Notes: generated by a model not told the origin, from the sequence alone. DNA of 64,000 nt from Streptomyces sp. CC53 (GCF_001865245.1 NZ_MKXB01000220.1:1-64000); one strand, 5' to 3'. Positions 37,624 through 51,097 are shown, counted from the stretch's first letter. Program-made: numbers and translations.

Positions 37624-39768
37624 TCAGCCCGCCGGCTCCCCGCCCTTCACGGTGGGGGAGCCGGCGGGCTTCCGCATCTCCGGCAGCGGGCCGCGCCCGC
37701 CGCCCGCCCGCTCCACCGCGGCTGCCGCCCGGCACGGACGCCCCGACAAGGCCCGCTCCACCGCCGCGTCCAGCCCCAGCGCCCTGCCCTCCGCGACGTG
37801 CGCCAGGAACGCCTCCCTCCCCAACGCCTCCCGCACCTGCTGCTCGCACCACCGCCGCGGCGCCCCGAAGTACGCCGAGCCGAACAGCGGCGGCCCCACC
37901 GACTCCCACATCCGGCCGGCCGCACCCTGGAGCACAGCCGCCTCCACCGGATCGCCCTCACCCGCGGTCACCAGCGCCAGCAGTTCCACGGCCAGCACGA
38001 GACCCACCAGATCGTGGAACGCGTGGTCGATCACCACGCACTCGTCGAGCAGCTCCCGCGCCGCGACCAGGTCGCCCCGCGTCCACGCCGCGTACGCCAG
38101 CACGTACAGGGCGTACGCCCGAGTCCACCGCTCGCCCCGCTCCTCACACACCTCCAGCACCTCGCCGCAGAGCGAGACCGCCGCCTCCAGGTCCTCCTGG
38201 AACACCTTCGTGATCGCCAGCTCCACCTGACCCATGAGCACCTGGCTGTTCAGCTCGCCCAGCTCGCGGTACTCCGCCAGCGCCCGCCCCAGCAGCTCCT
38301 CCGCCCCCTGCATGTCGTCCGACAGCAGCGCCAGGCACCCCTTCCGGTGGGTGGTGTACGCCCGGGCCAGCGCGTGGCCCACGCGCTCCGCCCGCTCCCC
38401 GCACTCGTGCAGCGCGCCCACCGCCGCCGTGCCGTCACCCTGCAGGATCGCCACGTAGCCCAGCACCCACAGGGCCTTCAGCCGGGCGTCCTCGTGGCCC
38501 GACTCCAGCGCCACCGCCCGGTCCAGCCAGTGCCGCCCCTCCGAGAGCCGCCCGCAGCCCACCCAGTAGAACCACAGCGTCCCCGCCAGGTGCTGCGCCA
38601 GATGCGCCTCGCCCGGCGCCTCCAGGCACAGCTCCAGCGCCGCCCGCAGGTTCGGCAGCGCGCTCTCCGCGCACCCCGCCACCTCCGCCTGCCGGGGGCT
38701 GAACCACTCCAGCTCGCACCACGTGGCCAGCCCCACGTACCAGTCGCGGTGCCGCCGCCGCAGCCGCTGCGCGTCACCCAGCGCCGCCAGCCACTCGGCG
38801 CCGTAGGCCGCGACCGTGTCCAGCATCCGGTAGCGCAGCCCCGCCGGGCCCGAGCCGTCCCGCAGCACCACCGACTGGGCGATCAGCTCGTCCAGCACGT
38901 CGAGCACCCGCTCCGGCGGCAGGTCGGGACCGGTGCACACGTACTCCACCGCTTCCAGGTCGAAGGGGCCCGCGAACACCGACAGGCGCGCCCACAGCAG
39001 CCGTTCCTCCGGGGTGCACAGCTCGTGGCTCCACCCGATCGCCGTGCGCAGCGTCCCGTGCCGCGCCGTCGCCCCCCGGCTGCCCCGGGTCAGCAGCCGG
39101 AACCGGTCGTCCAGCCGCACCAGCACCTGCTGCACGGACAGCGCGGTCAGCCGGCCCGCGGCCAGCTCCAGCGCCAGCGGGATCCCGTCCAGGCGCCGGC
39201 ACAGCTCCCGTACCGGCTCGGGGTCGCCGGGACCGAAGCCGGGGCACACCGCCGCCGCGCGGTCCGTGAAGAGCCGCACCGCGTCCTCGTCCGGCAGCGG
39301 CGCCAACGTCAGCACCGCCTCGCCGTCCACCCGCAACGGCCGCCGCCCCGCCGCGAGCACCGTCAGCCCCGGCGCGCTCAGCAGCAGCCGCCGCACCACG
39401 GCGGCACACGCCCCCACCAGGTGCTCGAAGCCGTCCAGCACCAGCAGCACCCGGCGCCCCGCCAGGTGGTCCGCCAGCACCTCGCCCGGCGGGCGGCTGG
39501 TCTGGTCGGCCAACCCCAGCGCCTCCACCAGCGCGTGGTCCACCAGCTCCGGATCCCGCAGCCCTGCCAGCTCCACCAGGCAGACACCGTCGCAGTAGCG
39601 TTTCTGCGCCTCCCGCGCCGCCTGCACCACCAACCGGGTCTTGCCGACCCCGCCCACCCCCACCACCGTCACCAGGCGGAAGTCCGACATCAGCCGGTCC
39701 AGCTCACCGCGTTCCGCGTCGCGCCCGACGAACCGGTTCAGCTCGGCGGGCAGATTGCTCCGTCGCAT
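37624..39768 (-). CDS. STAND-type ATPase with TPR-like repeats (LuxR/AfsR-like regulator without a visible HTH)
   Basis: A 714-residue protein beginning MRRSNLPAELNRFVGRDAER. Residues about 10-260 are an NB-ARC-like ATPase: Walker A GVGGVGKTRL (about 35-44), Walker B VLLVLDGFEHL (about 105-115) and the 'LDGIPLALELAAGRL' (GLPLA-type) motif near 215. A winged-helix-like region follows ('RTAIGWSHELCTPEERLLWARLSVFAGPF'), then about 300 residues of helical TPR-like repeats. Unlike many LuxR-type relatives, no C-terminal helix-turn-helix can be seen: the last residues are Pro/Gly-rich. It probably senses a ligand or protein partner. ATG 39768 lies at the family start, with a weak ribosome-binding site. 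It stands alone, facing rpsD. Confidence 0.8.
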   Translation of the reverse strand: MRRSNLPAELNRFVGRDAERGELDRLMSDFRLVTVVGVGGVGKTRLVVQAAREAQKRYCDGVCLVELAGLRDPELVDHALVEALGLADQTSRPPGEVLADHLAGRRVLLVLDGFEHLVGACAAVVRRLLLSAPGLTVLAAGRRPLRVDGEAVLTLAPLPDEDAVRLFTDRAAAVCPGFGPGDPEPVRELCRRLDGIPLALELAAGRLTALSVQQVLVRLDDRFRLLTRGSRGATARHGTLRTAIGWSHELCTPEERLLWARLSVFAGPFDLEAVEYVCTGPDLPPERVLDVLDELIAQSVVLRDGSGPAGLRYRMLDTVAAYGAEWLAALGDAQRLRRRHRDWYVGLATWCELEWFSPRQAEVAGCAESALPNLRAALELCLEAPGEAHLAQHLAGTLWFYWVGCGRLSEGRHWLDRAVALESGHEDARLKALWVLGYVAILQGDGTAAVGALHECGERAERVGHALARAYTTHRKGCLALLSDDMQGAEELLGRALAEYRELGELNSQVLMGQVELAITKVFQEDLEAAVSLCGEVLEVCEERGERWTRAYALYVLAYAAWTRGDLVAARELLDECVVIDHAFHDLVGLVLAVELLALVTAGEGDPVEAAVLQGAAGRMWESVGPPLFGSAYFGAPRRWCEQQVREALGREAFLAHVAEGRALGLDAAVERALSGRPCRAAAAVERAGGGRGPLPEMRKPAGSPTVKGGEPAG
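37626..37670. terminator. 16-bp hairpin overlapping the 3' end of the STAND ATPase gene
   Basis: AGCCCGCCGGCTCCCC (37626-37641) pairs with GGGGAGCCGGCGGGCT (37655-37670), loop 13. It lies within the last codons of the convergent minus-strand gene, about 90 bp after rpsD, and can serve rpsD transcripts. Confidence 0.6.
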
Positions 39769-39946
39769 AGGACACGGAGCGTACCGAGCGGGCTGCTCTC
39801 CGTACAAACGCCGTCCCTGGCCGGCACCGCGCGGCCCACAATCCGGTACGGGGCGCCACCACGGGCGCGATAGGCTCGGAGGACGACCTTCAGCGACTGA
39901 GATACACGCGAACCAACGGACTTCGACGAGCAGAGAGCGGTGCACA

Positions 39947-40396
39947 GTGACCGGTGGAGAGGTTGCCGGGATCCTGGTGGCCGTCTTCTGGGCGATCCTG
40001 GTCTCCTTCCTGGCCGTGGTGCTGGTGAGGCTGGCCCAGACGCTCAAGGCGACCACCCGTCTCGTGGCGGACGTGACCGAGCAGGCGGTGCCCCTGCTGG
40101 CCGACGCCTCCGCGACGGTCCGCTCCGCGCAGACCCAGCTCGACCGCGTCGACGCCATCGCCTCGGACGTCCAGGAGGTCACCTCCAACGCGTCCGCGCT
40201 CTCCACGACCGTGGCCTCCACCTTCGGCGGCCCGCTCGTCAAGGTCGCGGCGTTCGGCTACGGCGTACGCCGGGCCATGAGCCGCGACACGGAGGACCGC
40301 ACCGACAGGCCCGACCGGCCGGCGCCCGCGGCGCGGCGCACCGTCATCGTCGGCCGCACCGTGCCCAAGGCGCGCGGCCGCAACCGGAAGGGCTGA
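39947..40396 (+). CDS. DUF948 domain membrane protein
   Basis: A 149-residue protein with one N-terminal membrane helix (GEVAGILVAVFWAILVSFLAVVLVRLAQ, about 4-31) followed by the DUF948 helical segment 'LVADVTEQAVPLLADASATVRSAQTQLDRVD' and a basic tail. Such proteins are membrane-anchored coiled coils with unknown function. GTG 39947 was chosen as the start immediately before the membrane helix. It is followed 8 bp later by the DUF6167 gene, and both lead into alaS, a fixed trio in Streptomyces. Confidence 0.85.
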   Translation: MTGGEVAGILVAVFWAILVSFLAVVLVRLAQTLKATTRLVADVTEQAVPLLADASATVRSAQTQLDRVDAIASDVQEVTSNASALSTTVASTFGGPLVKVAAFGYGVRRAMSRDTEDRTDRPDRPAPAARRTVIVGRTVPKARGRNRKG

Positions 40397-40404
40397 CGCG
40401 ACAC

Positions 40405-40749
40405 ATGTTCCGCCGAGCGTTCTGGTTCACCGCCGGCGCGGCAGCCGGCGTGTGGGCCACCAACAAGGCGCACCGCAAGCTCCGGCAGCTGACCCCGGAG
40501 AGCCTCGCCGCACAGGCGGCCGACAAGGCCGTCGAGGCGGGCCACCGGCTCAAGGACTTCGCACTCGACGTGCGCGCCGGCATGCTGCAGCGCGAGGCCG
40601 AGCTGGAGCAGGCACTGGGGATCGACGCGCCCGTCGACGCCCTGCCCGCCCCCCGCCGGTCGGCCCTCGGCCCCGCCCGAGGCGCCGTCCCCGCCCACCG
40701 AGACCGCACCCACCCCACCCACCCGTACGACCGGAATGAGGACCACTGA
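40405..40749 (+). CDS. DUF6167 family protein
   Basis: A 114-residue protein beginning [20 protein letters not shown]: a short hydrophobic N-terminal segment with a small-residue face, then a helical region '[35 protein letters not shown]' and a disordered Pro/Arg/His tail. It resembles YtxH-like small membrane-associated proteins. Function unknown. The stop codon overlaps the alaS ATG (TGATG). Confidence 0.85.
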   Translation: MFRRAFWFTAGAAAGVWATNKAHRKLRQLTPESLAAQAADKAVEAGHRLKDFALDVRAGMLQREAELEQALGIDAPVDALPAPRRSALGPARGAVPAHRDRTHPTHPYDRNEDH

Positions 40750-43418
40750 TGGAGTCGGCTGAAATCCGCCGCCGCTGGCTGAGCTTCTTCGAGGAGCGCG
40801 GGCACACCGTCGTGCCTTCGGCGTCGCTCATCGCGGACGACCCGACTCTCCTCCTCGTCCCCGCGGGCATGGTGCCCTTCAAGCCCTACTTCCTCGGCGA
40901 GGTCAAGCCGCCGTTCGCGCGCGCCGCCAGCGTGCAGAAGTGCGTGCGCACGCCGGACATCGAAGAGGTCGGCAAGACCACCCGGCACGGCACGTTCTTC
41001 CAGATGTGCGGCAACTTCTCCTTCGGCGACTACTTCAAGGAAGGCGCCATCAAGCTCGCCTGGGAGCTGCTCACCAGCTCCGTCGAGCACGGCGGCTACG
41101 GCCTGGAGCCGGAGAAGCTCTGGATCACCGTCTACCAGGACGACGACGAGGCCGAGCAGATCTGGCGCGACGTCGTCGGCGTGCCCGCCGAGCGCATCCA
41201 GCGCCTCGGCAAGAAGGACAACTTCTGGTCCATGGGCGTGCCCGGCCCCTGCGGCCCCTGCTCCGAGATCAACTACGACCGCGGCCCGGAGTTCGGCGCC
41301 GAGGGCGGCCCCGCCGTCAACGACGAGCGGTACGTGGAGATCTGGAACCTGGTCTTCATGCAGTACGAGCGCGGCCAGGGCACCGGCAAGGACGACTTCG
41401 AGATCCTCGGCGACCTGCCCAGCAAGAACATCGACACGGGCCTCGGCATGGAGCGCCTGGCGATGATCCTCCAGGGCGTCCGGAACATGTACGAGACGGA
41501 CACCCTGAAGGTCGTCATCGACAAGGCCACCGAGCTCACCGGTGTCGCCTACGGCCGGACCGACGACTCCGACGTGTCCCTGCGCGTGGTCGCCGACCAC
41601 ATGCGCACCTCCGTCATGCTCATCGGCGACGGCGTCACCCCCGGCAACGAGGGCCGCGGCTACGTGCTGCGCCGCATCATGCGCCGCGCCATCCGCAACA
41701 TGCGACTGCTCGGCGCCACCGGCCCGGTCGTCGGCGAGCTCGTCGACACCGTGATCACGACCATGGGCGAGCAGTACCCGGAGCTGGAGACCGACCGCAA
41801 GCGCATCGAGGCGGTCGCCCTGGCCGAGGAGGCCCGCTTCCTCAAGACCCTCAACGCCGGGACGAACGTCCTGGACGGCGCTGTCGCCGAGGCCCGCCAG
41901 GCCGGCTCCACCGTCCTCGCCGGCGACAAGGCGTTCCTGCTCCACGACACGTGGGGCTTCCCCATCGACCTCACCCTGGAGATGGCCGCCGAGCAGGGCC
42001 TCACCGTGGACGAGGACGGCTTCCGCCGCCTCATGAAGGAGCAGCGCGAGCGCGCCAAGGCCGACGCCCAGGCCAAGAAGACCGGCCACGCCGACGTCAC
42101 CGCGTACCGCGAGATCGCCGACTCCTCCGGCGCCACCGAGTTCACCGGCTACACCAACACCGAGGGCGAGACCACCGTCGTCGGCCTCCTCGTCAACGGC
42201 GTGCCCTCCCCGGCCGCCTCCGAGGGCGACGACGTCGAGGTGGTCCTCGACCGCACCCCGTTCTACGCCGAGGGCGGCGGCCAGCTCGCCGACCAGGGCC
42301 GCATCAAGCTGCACAGCGGCGCCGTCATCCAGGTCCGCGACGTCCAGCAGCCGGTCCCCGGGGTGTCCGTGCACAAGGGCTCCGTGCAGGTCGGCGAGGT
42401 CACCGTCGGCGCCACCGCCTACGCCACCATCGACGTCCGGCGCCGCCGCGCCATCGCCCGCGCCCACAGCGCCACCCACCTCACCCACCAGGCGCTGCGC
42501 GACGCCCTCGGCCCCACGGCCGCCCAGGCCGGCTCCGAGAACTCCCCGGGCCGCTTCCGCTTCGACTTCGGCTCCCCGGCCGCCGTGCCCGGCACGGTCC
42601 TCACCGACGTCGAGCAGAAGATCAACGAGGTCCTGTCCCGCGAGCTCGACGTGCACGCCGAGGTCATGCCGATCGACGAGGCCAAGCGGCAGGGCGCCAT
42701 CGCCGAGTTCGGCGAGAAGTACGGCGAGCGGGTCCGTGTCGTCACCATCGGCGACTTCTCCAAGGAGCTGTGCGGTGGCACCCACGTGCACAACACCGCC
42801 CAGCTCGGCCTGGTGAAGCTGCTCGGCGAGTCCTCCATCGGCTCCGGTGTGCGCCGCATCGAGGCCCTCGTCGGCGTCGACGCGTACAACTTCCTCGCCC
42901 GGGAGCACACCGTCGTCGCCCAGCTCCAGGAGCTGGTCAAGGGCCGCCCGGAGGAGCTCCCGGAGAAGATCTCCGCCATGCTCGGCAAGCTGAAGGACGC
43001 AGAGAAGGAGATCGAGAAGTTCCGCGCGGAGAAGGTCCTCCAGGCCGCCGCCGGCCTCGCGGACTCCGCCCGGGACGTCCACGGCGTGTCCCTGGTCACC
43101 GGCCAGGTCCCCGACGGCACCGGCGCCGACGACCTGCGCAAGCTGGTCCTCGACGTGCGGGGCCGTATCCCCGCGAGCCGCCCGGCCGTCGTCGCCCTGT
43201 TCACCACCGCGGGCGGCCGCCCGTTGACCGTGATCGCCACCAACGAGACCGCCCGCGAGCGCGGCCTCAAGGCCGGCGACCTCGTCCGCACCGCCGCCAA
43301 GACCCTCGGTGGTGGTGGCGGCGGCAAGCCGGACGTCGCCCAGGGCGGCGGCCAGAACCCGGAGGCCGTCGGCGAGGCCATCGCCGCCGTCGAGCGCCTG
43401 GTCGCCGAGACGGCCTGA
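40749..43418 (+). CDS. alaS: Alanine--tRNA ligase
   Basis: An 889-residue synthetase. The class II catalytic domain (about 1-240) contains '[19 protein letters not shown]' and '[13 protein letters not shown]'-like sequence (here [13 protein letters not shown]). The editing domain has zinc-binding [11 protein letters not shown] (about 574-584) and CGGTHVHNT (about 675-683). The C-terminal DHHA1 domain ends with a Gly-rich stretch '[15 protein letters not shown]' common to AlaRS. The ATG overlaps the DUF6167 stop, and the alaS stop overlaps the ruvX start, so the run is coupled. Confidence 0.97.
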   Translation: MESAEIRRRWLSFFEERGHTVVPSASLIADDPTLLLVPAGMVPFKPYFLGEVKPPFARAASVQKCVRTPDIEEVGKTTRHGTFFQMCGNFSFGDYFKEGAIKLAWELLTSSVEHGGYGLEPEKLWITVYQDDDEAEQIWRDVVGVPAERIQRLGKKDNFWSMGVPGPCGPCSEINYDRGPEFGAEGGPAVNDERYVEIWNLVFMQYERGQGTGKDDFEILGDLPSKNIDTGLGMERLAMILQGVRNMYETDTLKVVIDKATELTGVAYGRTDDSDVSLRVVADHMRTSVMLIGDGVTPGNEGRGYVLRRIMRRAIRNMRLLGATGPVVGELVDTVITTMGEQYPELETDRKRIEAVALAEEARFLKTLNAGTNVLDGAVAEARQAGSTVLAGDKAFLLHDTWGFPIDLTLEMAAEQGLTVDEDGFRRLMKEQRERAKADAQAKKTGHADVTAYREIADSSGATEFTGYTNTEGETTVVGLLVNGVPSPAASEGDDVEVVLDRTPFYAEGGGQLADQGRIKLHSGAVIQVRDVQQPVPGVSVHKGSVQVGEVTVGATAYATIDVRRRRAIARAHSATHLTHQALRDALGPTAAQAGSENSPGRFRFDFGSPAAVPGTVLTDVEQKINEVLSRELDVHAEVMPIDEAKRQGAIAEFGEKYGERVRVVTIGDFSKELCGGTHVHNTAQLGLVKLLGESSIGSGVRRIEALVGVDAYNFLAREHTVVAQLQELVKGRPEELPEKISAMLGKLKDAEKEIEKFRAEKVLQAAAGLADSARDVHGVSLVTGQVPDGTGADDLRKLVLDVRGRIPASRPAVVALFTTAGGRPLTVIATNETARERGLKAGDLVRTAAKTLGGGGGGKPDVAQGGGQNPEAVGEAIAAVERLVAETA

Positions 43419-43891
43419 TGCACGCCATGCGACGCGGACGCCGACTGGCGATCGACGTCGGGGACGCCCGCATCGGGGTCGCCTCGTGCGACCCCGACGG
43501 GGTCCTCGCCACCCCGGTGGAGACCGTGCCGGGACGTGACGTCCCGGCCGCCCACCGGCGGCTGAAGCAACTCGTCGAGGAGTACGAGCCCCTCGAAGTC
43601 GTCGTCGGCCTCCCCCGTTCCCTCAGCGGGGGCGAGGGTCCGGCGGCCGCCAAGGTCCGCGCCTTCTCGCGGGAACTGGCCCGGGGCATAGCCCCGGTGC
43701 CGGTGCGCCTGGTCGACGAACGCATGACCACGGTCTCCGCGAGCCACGGGCTGCGCGCCTCGGGGGTGAAGGCGAAGAAGGGCCGCTCGGTCATCGATCA
43801 GGCAGCCGCTGTGATCATCCTGCAGAACGCTCTTGAGTCCGAACGGGTATCAGGTAATCCGCCCGGTGAGGGCGTCGAAGTGGTCATCTGA
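43418..43891 (+). CDS. ruvX: Holliday junction resolvase-like protein RuvX (YqgF)
   Basis: A 157-residue RNase H-fold protein with 'RRLAIDVGDARIGVA' (catalytic Asp near residue 13), 'EVVVGLPRSLSGGEGPAA', 'VRLVDERMTTVSA' and the C-terminal 'IDQAAAVIILQNAL' Asp. YqgF proteins are thought to process the 5' end of pre-16S rRNA. The ATG overlaps the alaS stop (TGATG); a second ATG at 43427 is possible. It sits between alaS and mltG as in many bacteria. Confidence 0.93.
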   Translation: MHAMRRGRRLAIDVGDARIGVASCDPDGVLATPVETVPGRDVPAAHRRLKQLVEEYEPLEVVVGLPRSLSGGEGPAAAKVRAFSRELARGIAPVPVRLVDERMTTVSASHGLRASGVKAKKGRSVIDQAAAVIILQNALESERVSGNPPGEGVEVVI

Positions 43892-43992
43892 TCGCGATAC
43901 GGTAACGTTCCGCGCAATGCGGTGGCGTTCGAACAGCTGCCGCACAACGTAGAGGTGGACGTCCCGGAAGCCTCGCGGCGGTTTGGGGATCG

Positions 43993-45711
43993 ATGACTGA
44001 GTACGGCGGCACGCCCGGGCACCAGCCCTGGCACCCCCAGGACCCCCTGTACGGGGACCAGGACTGGGGTGCGCATCACCAGCCCGGCAGCGACCCTTAC
44101 CACCAGCAGCAGGACCAGTACCACCAGCAGCAGACGTCACCGCAGCAGTACCCGTACGCCGCCGGGCACGACCCCTACCAGCAGCAGGCATACGGCAGCG
44201 GCCAGTACGCGGGCCAGGGGTACGCCACCGGCCAGATGCCGTCGGCCCCCGAACAGTACGGTGCCGGACACTGGGACACCGGCACCGGCCAGCAGGCGGC
44301 CATGCCCTACGGGGCGCAGCCCCCGCACCCCGACCCGTACGGCACGCAGGGCGCCGACCCGTACAGCACCCCCGAGGCGTACCCACCGCCGCAGCCCCCG
44401 GGCCAGCGGCGGGCGGAGCCCGAGCCGGAACCCGAGGACTGGCAGGCGCAGGTCCCCGAGGAGGAGCGGCACCCGTTCTTCGACGGACCCGCCGACACGG
44501 ACGACGACCGCCCGGAGCGCGACGCGCCCGACGGCCCCGAGGACGACGGTGCCGGCGACGGGGCGACCCCCGGCCGCCGGGGCCGCGGACGCGGCGGACG
44601 CGGCGGGAAGTCCGCAGGCACGAAGAAGCGCAAGAGCCGCAACGGCGTGGCCTGCCTCTTCGTCGCCGCCGTCCTCGTGGGCGGCCTGGGCGGCGTCGGC
44701 TACTTCGGCTACCAGTTCTACCAGGGCCAGTTCGGGCCGGCACCGGACTACTCGGGGACGGGTACCAAGGAGACGGCACAGATCGAGATTCCGGTGGGCG
44801 CGGGCGGCACCGAGATCGGCCGGCGACTGCTGAAGGCCGGCGTGGTCAAGAGCGTGGAAGCCTTCGTCACCGCCCAGGAGAAGAACCCCAAGGGCCGCTT
44901 CATCCAGGACGGCATCTACGTCCTCAACAAGGAGATGTCGGCCGCCGCCGCGGTGGAGGCGCTGCTCGACCCGAAGAGCCGCAACGCGCTCAGCATTCCC
45001 GAGGGCAGGCGCAACGCCTGGGTGTACGAGCAGATCGACCAGCGCCTCGGCCTGGAGGCGGGTACCACCGCGAAGGTCGCCAAGGAGAAGGCGGGCGAAC
45101 TCGGTCTGCCGAAGTGGGCGACGGGCCACAAGGACGTCAAGGACCCGCTTGAAGGCTTCCTCTACCCGGCGACGTACCCCGCCGCCAAGGGCGGCAAGCC
45201 CGAGGACGTCCTCAAGAAGATGGTGGCCCGGGCGAACAGCGAGTACGCGAAGTACGACATGGAGGCCAAGTCCCGTTCCCTCGGCCTCAAGAGCCCGTGG
45301 GAACTGCTCACGGTCGCGAGCCTGGTCCAGGCGGAAGGCAAGACGGAAGACGACTTCCGCAAGATGAGCGAGGTCGTCTACAACCGGCTCAAGCCCACCA
45401 ACACCGAGACCAACCAGCTGCTCCAGTTCGACTCTGCCTTCAACTACCTCAAGGGCCAGAGCGAGATCAAGATCAGCGAGTCCGAGATCAACAGCAACAA
45501 GGACCCGTACAACACGTACACGCGGAAGGGGCTCACGCCCGGCCCGATCGGCAACCCGGGCCGGCAGGCGCTGGAGGCCGCCGTCAACCCCACGTCGGAA
45601 GGCTGGATGTACTTCGTGGCGACCGACGGGGCCCACAAGACCGAGTTCGCGAGGACGCACGACGACTTCCTGAAGCTGAAGGCCAAGCTCAATGAGAACC
45701 TGGACGACTGA
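43993..45711 (+). CDS. mltG: Endolytic transglycosylase MltG
   Basis: A 572-residue membrane-anchored enzyme that cuts nascent peptidoglycan strands. The cytoplasmic N-terminus (about 1-215) is very long and low-complexity: Gln/Tyr/His/Gly-rich to about 110, then Pro/Glu/Asp-rich, then a basic RGRGGRGGKSAGTKKRKSR patch. TM is about 218-240 (ACLFVAAVLVGGLGGVGYFGY). The external part has the LysM-like region and the YceG domain with catalytic Glu in 'LLTVASLVQAEGKTEDDF' (about 448) and the 'YNTYTRKGLTPGPIGNPGRQALEAA' signature. The ATG at 43993 follows a 100-bp gap after ruvX with no obvious ribosome-binding site. Its end overlaps aroE by 20 bp. Confidence 0.93.
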   Translation: MTEYGGTPGHQPWHPQDPLYGDQDWGAHHQPGSDPYHQQQDQYHQQQTSPQQYPYAAGHDPYQQQAYGSGQYAGQGYATGQMPSAPEQYGAGHWDTGTGQQAAMPYGAQPPHPDPYGTQGADPYSTPEAYPPPQPPGQRRAEPEPEPEDWQAQVPEEERHPFFDGPADTDDDRPERDAPDGPEDDGAGDGATPGRRGRGRGGRGGKSAGTKKRKSRNGVACLFVAAVLVGGLGGVGYFGYQFYQGQFGPAPDYSGTGTKETAQIEIPVGAGGTEIGRRLLKAGVVKSVEAFVTAQEKNPKGRFIQDGIYVLNKEMSAAAAVEALLDPKSRNALSIPEGRRNAWVYEQIDQRLGLEAGTTAKVAKEKAGELGLPKWATGHKDVKDPLEGFLYPATYPAAKGGKPEDVLKKMVARANSEYAKYDMEAKSRSLGLKSPWELLTVASLVQAEGKTEDDFRKMSEVVYNRLKPTNTETNQLLQFDSAFNYLKGQSEIKISESEINSNKDPYNTYTRKGLTPGPIGNPGRQALEAAVNPTSEGWMYFVATDGAHKTEFARTHDDFLKLKAKLNENLDD

Positions 45712-46534
45712 GCCCCGGCGCGCCGCCGTCCTCGGCTCGCCCATCGCGCACTCCCTCTCCCCGGTGCTGCACCGCGCCGCCTACGCCGAGCTGGGCCTGG
45801 CGGACTGGACGTACGACCGGTTCGAGGTGGACGAGGCGGCGCTGCCCGACTTCTTCGCGTCGGTGCTGGACGCCTCCTGGGCGGGGCTGTCCCTCACCAT
45901 GCCGCTCAAGCGCGCGGTGATCCCGCTGCTCGACGGGGTCAGCGAGACCGCCCGCTCCGTCGAGGCGGTCAACACCGTCGTCGTCACCGACGACGGCCGC
46001 CGCGTCGGTGACAACACGGACATCCCCGGCATGGTCGCCGCGCTGCGCGAGCGGGGCGTCGACAAGGTGGAGGCCGCCGCCGTCCTCGGCGCGGGCGCCA
46101 CCGCCTCCTCCGCCCTCGCCGCGCTGGCCCGGATCTGCACGGGCCCGGTCACCGCGTTCGTACGGAGCGGGGCGCGGGCGGCGGAGATGCGCGGCTGGGG
46201 CGAGCGTCTCGGCGTCGAGGTGCACACCGCCCCCTGGGAGGAGGCGGCGCACGCCTTCGACGTGCCGCTCGTCATCGCGACGACCCCGGCGGGCACCACC
46301 GACGCCCTCGCCCCGTACGTACCGGAGCACGCCGGGACCCTCTTCGACGTGCTGTACGACCCGTGGCCCACGCCGCTCGCGGCCGCCTGGGCGGAAGGCG
46401 GCGGCCGGGTCGTCGGCGGCCTGGACCTCCTCGTCCACCAGGCCGTCCTCCAGGTCGAGCAGATGACCGGTCGCACCCCGGCCCCGCTCGCCGCCATGCG
46501 CACGGCCGGCGAGGACGCCCTCGCGGCACGGTAG
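45692..46534 (+). CDS. aroE: Shikimate dehydrogenase
   Basis: A 280-residue enzyme that reduces 3-dehydroshikimate to shikimate with NADPH. The substrate-binding '[19 protein letters not shown]' (about 13-31), catalytic Lys in '[15 protein letters not shown]' (about 75), 'NTVV...[10 protein letters not shown]' and the cofactor loop '[15 protein letters not shown]' (about 132-146) are clear. The start lies 20 bp inside mltG in another frame, so the two are coupled. The other shikimate genes start 373 bp downstream. Confidence 0.93.
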   Translation: MRTWTTEPRRAAVLGSPIAHSLSPVLHRAAYAELGLADWTYDRFEVDEAALPDFFASVLDASWAGLSLTMPLKRAVIPLLDGVSETARSVEAVNTVVVTDDGRRVGDNTDIPGMVAALRERGVDKVEAAAVLGAGATASSALAALARICTGPVTAFVRSGARAAEMRGWGERLGVEVHTAPWEEAAHAFDVPLVIATTPAGTTDALAPYVPEHAGTLFDVLYDPWPTPLAAAWAEGGGRVVGGLDLLVHQAVLQVEQMTGRTPAPLAAMRTAGEDALAAR

Positions 46535-46907
46535 CCGGCGCCGTCCCCCGCCCGGGTGCCCGGCGGCTCCCCGGCGCGCGGTGCGGCCGAGCGCACGCAA
46601 CGGGCCGTCCGGGCGCGGTGGACCGCGAGAGGTTCGTGCCGCTGCGGCGGCCCGGGGAGAGGCTGAGGGGCCCCGGGCGGCTCCGCCTGTTCGCGGGCGG
46701 GGTGCAGGTCCGCGGGGCCGCCCGGTGGTCCCTTCCGGCGGGCGCGGCACCGCGGCGGCGGCAGGCTGTCCGGCGCACCACCGCGGACCCGCGGCCGTCC
46801 GTGACCACCGGAGCGTCCGCACAGCGGACGCGGGCGCGGTCCGGGGCGGGACTCGTGGGAGGATCGGGGATGAGTACGTCGCAGGCCCAGGTAATCAAGG
46901 AGCACCG
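46535..46907. other. 373-bp gap between aroE and aroC without a recognisable gene
   Basis: I read all frames here and found no conserved protein. Open frames are Arg/Pro/Gly-rich, as expected from base composition. In several actinobacteria a prepilin-peptidase-like gene lies at this position; no trace of its motifs is visible. The last 60 bases probably contain the aroC promoter and ribosome-binding site (AAGGAG at 46898-46903). Confidence 0.5.
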
Positions 46908-50129
<3,222 letters not shown>

Positions 50130-50153
50130 CGAACCGGCCACACCGCGCCGGGA

Positions 50154-50193
50154 ACCCTCCCGCACCGTTCCCCGTCTTCCGGTGCGGGAGGGT
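50154..50193 (+). terminator. Hairpin terminator after aroQ
   Basis: ACCCTCCCGCACCG (50154-50167) pairs perfectly with CGGTGCGGGAGGGT (50180-50193): 14 bp, 12-base loop, 24 bp after the stop. Confidence 0.75.
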
Positions 50194-50263
50194 ACGGTTT
50201 GGTAACGGCGGACCCGAACGGCCGCACGAACAGCGTCAGTCGGACGAGACGGAGTGGCACCGG

Positions 50264-51097
50264 ATGCAGCACGCAGCGGCGGGGTGGACGCAGCAGGCTC
50301 ACGTGCCCGGCCCGCCCCCGGCCCATCCGCCGGCCCCACCGTCGGCCCACGCCGCGGCCCGCCCGCCGGCCCCGCCCGGCTGGGCCCCGCCCCCGGGCTC
50401 CGGCTCCGTCCCGCACCTCCCGCCCGCGCCGCCTCCGTCACCCGCGGGATCCGACGCCACCGGGCACGTCCGACTGCCGCCCGGCGGCCCCGTCGCGGCC
50501 CCCACCGCGGCCCCGGCCCAGAACGGCCACGGCACGGGCGCCGCCACCCTCGCCGTCCTCCTCATCGGCCCGGCCGGCGCGGGCAAGACGACGGTCGCCC
50601 GCCACTGGGCGCAGCGCCGCCAGGTGCCCACCGCCCACATCAGCCTCGACGACGTCCGCGAATGGGTGTGCGCCGGCTTCGCCGACCCGCAGGACGGCTG
50701 GAACGACCGCTCGGAGGCGCAGTACCGCCTGGCTCGCCGCACCTGCGGCTTCGCCGCCCGCAACTTCCTCGCCAACGGCATCTCCTGCATCCTCGACGAC
50801 GCCGTCTTCCCCGACCGCCCGGTGGTCGGGCTGGGCGGCTGGAAGCGCCACGTGGGGCCCGGCCTGCTGCCCGTGGTGCTGCTGCCCGGACTGGAGGTCG
50901 TCCTGGAGCGCAACGCCCGACGCTCCGGCAACCGCCGGCTGTCGGACGAGGAGGTGGCCGGCATCCACGGCCGCATGGCGGGCTGGCACGCCTCCGGCCT
51001 GCCGATCATCGACAACTCCACGTACGACGTGGAGACCACGGCCCGCGTCCTCGACGAGATCCTCGGCCGGGCCGTCGCCAGCCCCCCGAACTGGTAG
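50264..51097 (+). CDS. P-loop ATP-binding protein with Pro-rich N-terminus
   Basis: A 277-residue protein. Residues 1-95 are Pro/Ala/His/Gly-rich and disordered. From about 97 there is a small P-loop kinase-like domain with Walker A 'LIGPAGAGKTTVAR' (about 100-113), 'HISLDDVREWVC' and 'GISCILDDAVFPDR', followed by 'RNARRSGNRRLSDEEVAGIHGRM' and 'PIIDNSTYDVETTARVLDEIL', similar to AAA_33/polynucleotide-kinase-like enzymes. The phosphoryl acceptor is unknown. ATG 50264 has GGAG 9 bases upstream. The genomic position between aroQ and the peptidase gene is part of the standard Streptomyces order. Confidence 0.8.
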   Translation: MQHAAAGWTQQAHVPGPPPAHPPAPPSAHAAARPPAPPGWAPPPGSGSVPHLPPAPPPSPAGSDATGHVRLPPGGPVAAPTAAPAQNGHGTGAATLAVLLIGPAGAGKTTVARHWAQRRQVPTAHISLDDVREWVCAGFADPQDGWNDRSEAQYRLARRTCGFAARNFLANGISCILDDAVFPDRPVVGLGGWKRHVGPGLLPVVLLPGLEVVLERNARRSGNRRLSDEEVAGIHGRMAGWHASGLPIIDNSTYDVETTARVLDEILGRAVASPPNW

